Shown: one piece after another, positions 11,294 to 19,840 of the stretch | How positions within the stretch are numbered: position 1 is the first letter of the stretch | How the letters are laid out: every line of letters begins with the position of its first letter | From: Topomyia yanbarensis | Taxonomy: Eukaryota > Arthropoda > Insecta > Diptera > Culicidae | Assembly: GCF_030247195.1 (NCBI RefSeq) | Contig: NC_080671.1 | Location: 301,270,504-301,334,503, forward strand | DNA length: 64,000 nt | Direction: 5' to 3' | The notes under the pieces: model-generated | The model's input: only the letters and a program-made list of their open reading frames with translations | Databases searched by the model: none | Told to the model about the DNA's origin: nothing | Translations under genes and position numbers: made by a program

Positions 11294-11442
11294 ATAAGGG
11301 GCCCTTACACGCGCAATAAAAGTGTCATTACTAAGAAGTGTAATGTATGGGAATTCCATCATTACTCGCCTTACACGTACATTAAAAGTGACATTACTGC
11401 TCAGTAATGACATTACTAACGCCTCGTGTACGGTGCCCTTAT
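11294..11442. mobile_element. ~150-bp MITE (CCTTACACG family)
   Basis: It begins at GGGGCCCTTACACGCGCAAT and ends at GCCTCGTGTACGGTGCCCTT, with internal palindromes GTCATTACT and CATTACTGCTCAGTAATG. Three other copies are in this window (about 12303, 14568 and 16950). The copy at 16950 shows the cleanest 3-bp duplication (ATT). The right end of this copy coincides with the start of the 2265-bp tandem duplication. Confidence 0.7.
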
Positions 11443-12125
11443 GATCATTCTCAGGGATAGACCGTTCCATCATCAAATTATGGTCTTGTCAAATTTTGGT
11501 CTTGTCAAACTGCAAATGACGTGAAAACCCAAGATGATACCAGATAAGGTATAGGCATACGTAAAGCGAGAGTTTTGGTTTTACGATTGGCAAGATCGAC
11601 ACTGCGTAAATACTTATTCACTTCCCAAAAAAAGAGGTTATGAAAAACGAAATTAATTAAAACAATGTTTTGAATATAGAAAGCACCTTGATAGAAACTA
11701 TTGCTTAAAGCCTTTTTGAGGTTCTAAAACCGTAGGCCACCAATAATATTGCTGTACACACATGAATACACCTTATGCAGATAATCTTGAATCTGTTTTG
11801 CATTTGTCAAATCTGCCACTCTTCTTATTCTTATTGGGACACGCTCTTTTTCCCTTTGGGGCAGACCCTCGATTATGCGGCCCTTAAGCAGGGCCTACAC
11901 GACCATAATATGGGACACTGCAAGTTATATGAGTAAAAACCTCGATAAACATCACTCAGACAAATTGACTAGCGAAATCAATTAAATTTGCCTTATGAAA
12001 CCATAAAAAATACAAAAACATGATTTCATAAATCGCTTATGCATTTCATACGATTTTTATTGTCGAAAATTATGATTTATTAATGAAGTAAATATAATTA
12101 AATATAAATTAAATATAAGCGCCTT

Positions 12126-12295
12126 CCCGGTCAAACCATTCGGAATTTGATTCGGAATTCTGAATGGAGTCAGTATGGATTCCAAATCAAATGCAACAAC
12201 CGATTCTGAGTCGGAATCGGTTGTTGCATTTGATTAGGAATCCATAATGACTCCATTCAGAAATCCGAACCGGTTCCGGAATGAGTTTAACTGGG
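12126..12295. mobile_element. 170-bp palindromic MITE (P1b), 2-bp TSD TT
   Basis: It is the reverse-orientation relative of 10867-11036: it starts CCCGGTCAAACCATTCGGAA and ends GGAATGAGTTTAACTGGG. TT flanks both ends. It is duplicated at 14391-14560. Confidence 0.85.
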
Positions 12296-12336
12296 TTATA
12301 GGGACCCTTACACGCGCAATAAAAGTGTCATTACTA

Positions 12337-12484
12337 CCCTCTAAGAACGGTTGGTTTCAAAATCGTCCAATGAAGGACGTTCGTTGGACCAATTTGGACA
12401 ACGTCCAAAAAACCGTTCAACGAACGTCCTTCATTGGACCCGTGTTGAACGATTTTGAAACAATTTTTTGGACGTCTCAGTGGG
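12337..12484. mobile_element. 148-bp palindromic MITE, TSD TA, nested
   Basis: It starts CCCTCTAAGAACGGTTGG and ends GGACGTCTCAGTGGG, and its arms share GTTTCAAAATCGT and CCAATGAAGGACGTTCGTT in inverted orientation. TA lies on both sides (12335-12336 and 12485-12486). The empty site is visible in the intact host MITE near 16980 (CATTACTAAGTAGTG). Confidence 0.85.
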
Positions 12485-12593
12485 TAAGTAGTGTCATTAC
12501 TGGAATTGTATGGGAATTCCATCTTTACTCGCCTTACACGTTCATTAAAAGTGACATTACTGCTCAGTAATGACATTACTAACGCCTCGTGTA

Positions 12594-13044
12594 CAGAGCT
12601 GCCAGATGATTTTGTTGAAAATCTGTATCCTTGTTATAAAAACTATGTATTTTTCTGTATTCATCGGAGAAAAAGAATTTTGATAATTGATGCGTATTTA
12701 AAAGTTTTAAATATTGTCTACTATGAATTCAAACATTCAAGAGGGGTTTAAAATGAGTACTTCGAATTAATCTGTACATTTCCCGGCTCAAGAGTTTTTG
12801 ATTTTTTTTTTAATATAAAAAGTGTTGTGGTTCATTTGACAATAAATTTTTGAAGAAAAGGCAATTCTTATTGAAAACGGTTGCAGGAGGGTTCACCAAT
12901 AACGTTGTCAATTGAAATTATCAAAAGCCTGTATACATTTGTATTGTGTATTGAAAATCTGTTTAAATCTGTATTCTGTATCAGGTCTGTATCTGCGCTA
13001 AAAATCTGTATAATACAGATAAATCTGTATAAATGGCAGCTCTG
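12594..13044. mobile_element. 451-bp hAT-like MITE (family H2), 8-bp TSD CTCGTGTA
   Basis: Terminal repeats CAGAGCTGCCA...TGGCAGCTCTG match the classic hAT end shape (CAGAG...CTCTG). The duplication CTCGTGTA occupies 12586-12593 and 13045-13052. The interior is rich in AAATCTGTAT motifs. It has no transposase. It is nested in a CCTTACACG MITE. Confidence 0.9.
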
Positions 13045-13052
13045 CTCGTGTA

Positions 13053-13686
13053 CGACCTTATGATTTTCATAGATGTCACAAATGTGAAAAGTAATAGCGT
13101 TTTCGTTTTTTCTTGGTGCTACACCGGTGTAGTGCAAAGAAAGAGATAGACTGATTACACCCAGGTTTGAATGAGTGTAGCATCGACTACACCGGTGTAG
13201 TGCACTATCAAAAATGAAAATGCCATAAGAGTAATCTATTAAAAAACAAAATGGCGATCGTCCTGTTGTGCAAGCCTTCGTTATGGGCGGGTTTGTTAAA
13301 AAAATATTTAATTTTAGTAATGAAATACAAGAAAATTCCAATTCTCAAAAATGGACACCCGAATAGAATTTTACAATAGTATTTACCCTACAAACAATCA
13401 TGAAACCATAAATATTATAGTTATTACTGTTTCACAATTGTTTGACGCAGAGTTCTCGCAATAGATTTACAATAAAATTTCAAGTAACAATCTATATTAT
13501 TGTTCAACAAAAAACCGATACAGTAAATTCACATTAAATTTTACTGTTTACGTGAGAAAAATGTATGAAAAAAATGGATTTTTTTAATGTTAAGATACAT
13601 AACCACCCCCCTTTTATACTGTAAAAGTCGATTTTACATTGAAATTTACTGTAGAAACGTCAAAGTTTATTGTTTTTGTATTGTAG
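13053..13686. repeat. Dispersed repeat, CTACACCGGTGTAGTGCA motif, unit 1
   Basis: No gene. It holds two direct copies of CTACACCGGTGTAGTGCA (about 13120 and 13188), itself palindromic, and an AT-rich segment. Parts recur in unit 2 (15316-15950), inverted at about 23420-23610, and in diverged form at about 31635-31715 (GTAAATTCACATTAAAT...GTTAAGATACAT). Confidence 0.6.
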
Positions 13687-14390
13687 CCTCGTGTACGGTG
13701 CCCTTATGATCATTCTCAGGGATAGACCGTTCCATCATCAAATTATGGTCTTGTCAAATTTTGGTCTTGTCAAACTGCAAATGACGTGAAAACCCAAGAT
13801 GATACCAGATAAGGTATAGGCATACGTAAAGCGAGAGTTTTGGTTTTACGATTGGCAAGATCGACACTGCGTAAATACTTATTCACTTCCCAAAAAAAGA
13901 GGTTATGAAAAACGAAATTAATTAAAACAATGTTTTGAATATAGAAAGCACCTTGATAGAAACTATTGCTTAAAGCCTTTTTGAGGTTCTAAAACCGTAG
14001 GCCACCAATAATATTGCTGTACACACATGAATACACCTTATGCAGATAATCTTGAATCTGTTTTGCATTTGTCAAATCTGCCACTCTTCTTATTCTTATT
14101 GGGACACGCTCTTTTTCCCTTTGGGGCAGACCCTCGATTATGCGGCCCTTAAGCAGAGCCTACACGACCATAATATGGGACACTGCAAGTTATATGAGTA
14201 AAAACCTCGATAAACATCACTCAGGCAAATTGACTAGCGAAATCAATTAAATTTGCCTTATGAAACCATAAAAAATACAAAAACATAATTTCATAAATCG
14301 CTTATGCATTTCATACGATTTTTATTGTCGAAAATTATGATTTATTAATGAAGTAAATATAATTAAATATAAATTAAATATAAGCGCCTT

Positions 14391-14560
14391 CCCGGTCAAA
14401 CCATTCGGAATTTGATTCGGAATTCTGAATGGAGTCAGTATGGATTCCAAATCAAATGCAACAACCGATTCTGAGTCGGAATCGGTTGTTGCATTTGATT
14501 AGGAATCCATAATGACTCCATTCAGAAATCCGAACCGGTTCCGGAATGAGTTTAACTGGG
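14391..14560. mobile_element. P1b palindromic MITE, tandem-duplicate copy
   Basis: Copy of 12126-12295 in the second tandem unit; flanked by TT. Confidence 0.85.
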
Positions 14561-14601
14561 TTATTGGGACCCTTACACGCGCAATAAAAGTGTCATTACT
14601 A

Positions 14602-14749
14602 CCCTCTAAGAACGGTTGGTTTCAAAATCGTCCAATGAAGGACGTTCGTTGGACCAATTTGGACAACGTCCAAAAAACCGTTCAACGAACGTCCTTCATT
14701 GGACCCGTGTTGAACGATTTTGAAACAATTTTTTGGACGTCTCAGTGGG
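14602..14749. mobile_element. 148-bp TA palindromic MITE, tandem-duplicate copy
   Basis: Copy of 12337-12484 in the second tandem unit, with TA on both sides. Confidence 0.85.
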
Positions 14750-14858
14750 TAAGTAGTGTCATTACTGGAATTGTATGGGAATTCCATCTTTACTCGCCTT
14801 ACACGTTCATTAAAAGTGACATTACTGCTCAGTAATGACATTACTAACGCCTCGTGTA

Positions 14859-15307
14859 CAGAGCTGCCAGATGATTTTGTTGAAAATCTGTATCCTTGTT
14901 ATAAAAACTATGTATTTTTCTGTATTCATCGGAGAAAAAGAATTTTGATAATTGATGCGTATTTAAAAGTTTTAAATATTGTCTACTATGAATTCAAACA
15001 TTCAAGAGGGGTTTAAAATGAGTACTTCGAATTAATCTGTACATTTCCCGGCTCAAGAGTTTTTGATTTTTTTTAATATAAAAAGTGTTGTGGTTCATTT
15101 GACAATAAATTTTTGAAGAAAAGGCAATACTTATTGAAAACGGTTGCAGGAGGGTTCACCAATAACGTTGTCAATTGAAATTATCAAAAGCCTGTATACA
15201 TTTGTATTGTGTATTGAAAATCTGTTTAAATCTGTATTCTGTATCAGGTCTGTATCTGCGCTAAAAATCTGTATAATACAGATAAATCTGTATAAATGGC
15301 AGCTCTG
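14859..15307. mobile_element. H2 hAT-like MITE, tandem-duplicate copy
   Basis: Copy of 12594-13044 in the second tandem unit (449 bp, two bases shorter in an internal T run), with the same CTCGTGTA duplication. Confidence 0.88.
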
Positions 15308-15950
15308 CTCGTGTACGACCTTATGATTTTCATAGATGTCACAAATGTGAAAAGTAATAGCGTTTTCGTTTTTTCTTGGTGCTACACCGGTGTAGTGCAA
15401 AGAAAGAGATAGACTGATTACACCCAGGTTTGAATGAGTGTAGCATCGACTACACCGGTGTAGTGCACTATCAAAAATAAAAATGCCATAAGAGTAATCT
15501 ATTAAAAAACAAAATGGCGATCGTCCTGTTGTGCAAGCCTTCGTTATGGGCGGGTTTGTTAAAAAAATATTTAATTTTAGTACAAGAAAATTCCAATACT
15601 CAAAAATGGACACCCGAATAGAATTTTACAATAGTATTTACCCTACAAACAATCATGAAACCATAAATATTATAGTTATTACTGTTTCACAATTGTTTGA
15701 CGCAGAGTTCTCGCAATAGATTTACAATAAAATTTCAAGTAACAATCTATATTATTGTTCAACAAAAAACCGATACAGTAAATTCACATTAAATTTTACT
15801 GTTTACGTGAGAAAAATGTATGAAAAAAATGGATTTTTTTAATGTTAAGATACATAACCACCCCCCTTTTATACTGTAAAAGTCGATTTTACATTGAAAT
15901 TTAATGTAGAAACGTCAAAGTTTATTGTTTTTTTATTGTAGCATAACACT

Positions 15951-16440
15951 AGAATTCACTGTAAATTATTGTAAAATTACTGTACTGTCACAGCGAAATT
16001 CTTAGTTTTGCTACTGTACGTTTCTATTCGGGCACCTTTCTTTTTCTACAGTTGTATTAATTCATATCCAGCGGCGAACGTTGATTGTCAATATTAAAGT
16101 ATTTTTGCCTGAGTGTACGAATTACTCAATTCTACCAATATGTCTCCTACCACGCCAGAAGACAATATATTAGCCCGTAAGATTTGAAGCCTAATGACCC
16201 TGCCACTTCTAGATCTGTACATTTCACATCCTTGCTCTTCCTTGAGTACTATGGCACTAAATTTTCATAACGTTCCTTACTCAGTAATCTCTAGCTGATT
16301 GAATGTCGCTAAAAAGTAAAAACAGAATGTTAGTATAAATAAAAAAGGAAAAAGTAGAAATAAAAAAAGGAAAAAAAATATAAAATTCATTCAATATATT
16401 TTTTGTGCCCTTGATGATTTTACAAACGTTTTAAAACTGC
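15951..16440. other. Continuation of dispersed repeat, no gene
   Basis: The bases 16035-16110 recur inverted at about 23345-23425 (motif CATATCCAGCGGCGAACGTT), so this is part of an element with copies in both orientations. The part after 16135 (LINE-free, AT-rich) recurs partly near 23790-23900 (CAGAAGACAA..ATTAGCCCGTAAGATT). No coding region seen. Confidence 0.5.
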
Positions 16441-16935
16441 AGTGGGGATGTTATACAATCGCTCTTTTTACAGCTGGTACACATTTCCGCCTTATTGATT
16501 CGCTGCACCTTGCGGTACTGGTTCCCGCCAATGTTGATATATGTACTGGACTGGTACATATAATTCCACCAGCAGAAGATTGTTTTTGGTAGGGTCCGAG
16601 TTTCGTCGCTTTAGCGTATCCGGTTCGGCAATGGCACCCCGTCGACTGAGTGGCGTCTGACCTGACGGCTTTATTGGGTGCGATCGGCCCGGAGGTCGTC
16701 GCTGCACTCGATAGCGTCAAGTCGATATCCTTGCTTGCGTATTTGGAATCGTCCGACTATGTGCAGAGCAGGGTTGCCGCTTTACCTAGCGAAGAAAATG
16801 AGAATTTTGGTAAAATTATATGCAAGGAAAAAAGTTCTTCGACAGATAAGCTAACAAAAATAGAACTCACCATTCGACGCCGTAGTGTTGTAGTAGTTTT
16901 GAACAAAATCTCCGGGATAGTTGCTTAATGCTCGC
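16440..16935 (-). pseudogene. Degraded host-gene exon(s), possibly myosin-related
   Basis: On the minus strand coding-like stretches occur in changing frames: SDDSKYASKDIDLTLSSAA, then a Ser/basic stretch containing LKRRNSDPTKNNLLL, then KVQRINKAEMCTSCKKSDC with a CxxC pair. A plausible small intron (GTGAGTTC...TTCGCTAG, roughly 16866-16783) precedes them, but a stop follows soon after the splice and frames shift, so no intact product is possible. The CxxC stretch could be the start of a C1-type zinc finger, as in class IX myosins; this is weak. The order relative to the myosin fragment at 18106-18445 (same strand, downstream) fits one dead gene. Confidence 0.4.
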
Positions 16936-16949
16936 TGCGAGAGCGATTA

Positions 16950-17100
16950 GGGGCCTTACACGCGCAATAAAAGTGTCATTACTAAGTAGTGTCATTACTG
17001 GAATTGTATGGGAATTCCATCATTACTCGCCTTACACGTTCATTAAAAGTGGCATTACTGCTCAGTAATGACATTACTAACGCCTCGTGTACGGGGCCCT
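16950..17100. mobile_element. Intact CCTTACACG-family MITE, TSD ATT
   Basis: Ends AGGGGCCTTACACGCGCAAT and GCCTCGTGTACGGGGCCCT are flanked by ATT on both sides. Removing it restores a continuous frame across the site on the minus strand (reading LQSNQ before and SLSQRALSNY after, with one ATT kept), which supports the boundaries and shows it landed in former coding DNA. A 3-bp duplication suggests PIF/Harbinger-like mobility. Confidence 0.75.
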
Positions 17101-17345
17101 ATTGATTGCTCTGCAATCCTGCGACATCACTAGGTGGGATACATTGCTGTTGTTGCGATTGTTGTAGCTGCTGCTGAGTAACGTAATTGTACAGCCTGTT
17201 TGTACTACCGCTGATGCTGATGGAACTGGAATTGTTACATTGTGTTGTTGTCAATATTGTAGACGTGTGGTTGCTGCTGCTGTTGATGACATGCTGTCGT
17301 TGGGGTGTACTGGACGTTCTGGTAGTATGTACACGAGGCGATAGA
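17101..17345 (-). pseudogene. Gln-rich degraded exon fragment
   Basis: The minus strand reads YNYVTQQQLQQSQQQQC..., followed by LQSNQ up to the MITE at 17100; it then continues in frame beyond it. Upstream, another Gln run (CHQQQQQPHVYN) is in a different frame, with a stop between. It is likely a low-complexity linker of the same dead host gene as the fragments on either side. Confidence 0.4.
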
Positions 17346-17373
17346 TGGAGTTAATTTTGTCGCCTTGACTGCG

Positions 17374-17541
17374 CCCAGTTAAGCTCAGCCGGAAATGAAC
17401 TGGAATTCTGGCTGGTTTCAGTTCGTATTCCGGCTCCAGTGACACAACCGATTCTAGTTAGAATCGGTTGTGTCACTGGAGCCCGTGAACGCACAGGAAC
17501 CAGCCAGAATTCCAGTTCATTTCCGGCTGAACTTTACTGGG
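17374..17541. mobile_element. 168-bp palindromic MITE (P1a), 2-bp TSD CG
   Basis: Starts CCCAGTTAAGCTCAGCCGGA and ends TCCGGCTGAACTTTACTGGG; flanked by CG on both sides. One arm has a small patch of mismatch (about 17480-17492) against the other. Confidence 0.85.
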
Positions 17542-17561
17542 CGAGAAAGCAGCCCCCCAGT

Positions 17562-18063
17562 GAGCAAATTTTCTGGCAGAGACCGCTCTGCTAGATCTTT
17601 GTAAGTCTTGGTTTGGCAGCCCTGTCAGATTTCTGCGCGTATCCTGTCGGGTAATTTGAGTTAGGGCGAACTCGGTTTCGCTCGCGTTTTCTGGAAAATT
17701 TTTGACAGGAACCGGGCTAAACCCTGGCATAACTCGGACATAAACTGTGCAAAGATCCTAACAATTCCTACCTGGTAGAATTTAGCACGAATCGAGCAAA
17801 ACATCTGACAAAGATGTGGCAGGAAGCGTGCAGATATCTTGGCCGTACATTTCTGGCTGGATTCTGGATAAAAGTGTTTTATCAAAGGTCAAATTATGCC
17901 AGGGTTTTGCTCGGTTCCTGTCAAAATTTGCCAGAAAACGCGAGCGAAACCGAGTTTGCACTAGCTCAACTAACCCGACAGGATACGCGCAGAAATCTGA
18001 CAGGGCTGCCAAACCAAGACTTACAGAAATCTAGCAGAGCGGTTTCTGCCAGAAAATTTGCTC
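17562..18063. mobile_element. 502-bp foldback element with ~180-bp arms
   Basis: The left arm, starting GAGCAAATTTTCTGGCAGA, is matched by the right arm, ending TCTGCCAGAAAATTTGCTC. The arms stay near identical for about 180 bases (sharing GCAGCCCTGTCAGATTTCTG). The frames in it are arms of the palindrome read on both strands, not genes. No clear target duplication. Confidence 0.8.
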
Positions 18064-18099
18064 CTATACACCACTCTTCACTTTATTGTACCACTTTCC

Positions 18100-18445
18100 C
18101 ACCGTTTAGTCCCGTAAAGAACTCTGTTTGATGGTGGCCGCTTCCGGCCGCAGTTTCGTCAGGAAACTTTGCCGGAACACCCGCCAGTACGACTGAATCG
18201 TACAGGACGCACTGCGGCACTGGTAGTATTTTTTCCCGCTACAGGATGACTGAAACCAGCGTGATAATAATGTCGATGATTCGCGTGTGCAGACAAATGT
18301 CCAGCTGCATCTTCTGCGATTCACGCATGTAGATCTTGGTCTTCCCGAGCTGATAGTGCTGCTCATTGAGGTCCATTGTATTCATAATGTCCTGCACGTC
18401 CTTCTGCGAACTTACCAGCTCCTTAGGCAGTAGGATCCAATACAA
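18100..18445 (-). pseudogene. Unconventional myosin fragment (end of motor, IQ region)
   Basis: The minus strand reads LYWILLPKELVSSQKDVQDI, then HYQLGKTKIYMRESQKMQLD, which matches the converter/end of a myosin motor (consensus QLGKTKVFLRE...). After a frameshift near 18260 it continues TLLSRWFQSSCSGKKYYQCR and then CTIQSYWRVFRQSFLTKL, the IQ-motif style that follows the motor. The frame breaks within a short distance, so it is a pseudogene or a decayed exon. Class IX is a guess from the LLPKEL...RESQK pattern and possible C1-like downstream pieces; another unconventional class is possible. Confidence 0.65.
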
Positions 18446-18449
18446 ATTC

Positions 18450-19840
18450 GTACCGTTTTCAACATTCCTGGAAATAGTGGTGGAATCGGTTATAAATAAA
18501 CTTTCAGCTTGAGCGTTTTGCCAATAAACCGTGAAAAAGGTTGCTTAATTGATTATGTATTTTTTGAACAATGTGTGCAGTAATTTTTTTTCTTCCCCGC
18601 GCAACGGAGATACTTTGAAAAAACAAAACGAATATAGAGCTCTATGCAAACGATTTCACCTACACTAACGACACTGAATCCCTCTGGATAAAGACTCGAC
18701 ACGTCAATCATTTGTTTACCATTTATCTGTCAGTGTCATTCCAATCGAGCACGAGACCTGTCATTGTCATTCCAATCGAGCAGAAGACTTGTCAAATGTT
18801 GCAATCTGATGAATGAATTTTGGAAAGTATTGTGATAGCGAGTTAAAATATTTTGAATAAATTTCTGAATCGAATCTCTAAGGCAAGTTAAAACATATAA
18901 CTTTTATCATTACGGTGCCTTCTAAAAGTTGCTTCAACCATTGCAGCTATCCGTAATGTTGTAATTTTCTGGTAAACCACAGAACGGGACCCATTCCGCA
19001 CGAAGGTCGTAGTTTACTGGGAAGTGGAAAAACCGGTGGTAGTTTTATTGGTACAAAACTTCACACAGCACTTCATGATTAAAAAATTATCAACGTTGCA
19101 ACTCTGCGGTTACTGTAGTATATGAGTCAACTGAAGTTAACGCTGTGACAGTGGGGCTACCCGCTTGGAAGAAAAACGGGCAGCCAGCAAAAATCCGTCA
19201 GGATTCCGGCAGCTGTCAAAATTATCAAAATGGCGCTGCCAGAATTCAGCTATACTCCTTCCAGTTATGGCAGGCAGATTCGCCTTACCGGTTTTGTTTT
19301 GTTTTTCGTTGTTTCATTTTCGCCATATTTATTTTTCCAAGAAGAATAGTTTTGGCAGATGAAAAAATAAGAAGAAACAAAGATTTTGGTTTCAAACAAG
19401 GTAAGTAATATGAATTTTTATTGTAAATTTAAATAAAATTTAAAAAAAATTAAGAAAAAATACAAGCAAAACCTGAAGCGGTAAAAAACCGGTCCTGCCG
19501 GTGCGTGTCTGGCAGAAATCCGGCAGAAAAACCGTTGATAACCGAAAGGCGAAAAATTCTCCCAGAAACGGTTGTTGCATTTGAGCCGGCCGGCTGGGCA
19601 GCGCTCTGCCAGCCAGACCCCCAGAAATTCTGCCAGAGTTTTTATTTCGCTGCCGGCTATCTGGGGGGAATCCTGCCAGGCACGTCCGAGCCGGTAGTTT
19701 GCAGAAAATAATGTTGCCAACCCATTTTATTTAGTTGGGATAAGATGGCGAGTCTTTATTCAGTAATTCAGCGTCTTTAACCTACACTACTTGGGGGTTT
19801 GTTTTCCTCCAGATGTCATATATAAAACTGTCAGCTAATT
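18450..19840. other. Non-coding, fragments of GC-rich repeat at 19150-19710
   Basis: 18720-18790 holds two direct copies of TGTCATTCCAATCGAGCA. The block 19150-19710 is richer in G+C and contains scattered GGCAGAA/CTGCCAG motifs in both orientations, like an inverted-repeat element with eroded ends. The frames there are not recognisable proteins. GGTTTGTTTTCCTCCAGATG at 19797 has an inverted partner near 23287-23307. Confidence 0.4.

Larger units (their letters stand above)
12303..13058. mobile_element. CCTTACACG-family MITE split by two nested insertions
   Basis: The MITE begins CCCTTACACGCGCAATAAAA at about 12305. It is interrupted first by a TA element (12337-12484), then by a hAT-like MITE (12594-13044), and resumes with CTCGTGTACGACCTTATG. 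Comparison with the intact copy at 16950-17098 shows both insertion points exactly. A second copy is present at 14568 through the tandem duplication. Confidence 0.8.
11422..15950. repeat. 2265-bp tandem duplication (units 11422-13686 and 13687-15950)
   Basis: The sequence from CCTCGTGTACGGTGCCC at 11423 recurs at 13688, and the whole set of nested elements repeats at a constant step of 2265 bp. Unit 2 differs by only a few substitutions and small indels (for example an 8-base loss near 15582). The junction at about 13686 joins TTGTATTGTAG to CCTCGTGTACGG, with a 1-2 base overlap, while at the end of unit 2 (about 15950) the original flank continues as CATAACACTAG. The left breakpoint lies in the right end of a CCTTACACG MITE. 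Confidence 0.9.

Noticed and set aside
12247..12570. 107-codon frame present twice (also 14512-14835)
   Set aside because: It crosses three different MITEs; both copies come from the tandem duplication.
12868..13341. 157- to 160-codon minus frame, repeated in the tandem unit
   Set aside because: It spans the hAT MITE boundary and a palindromic repeat; not a gene.
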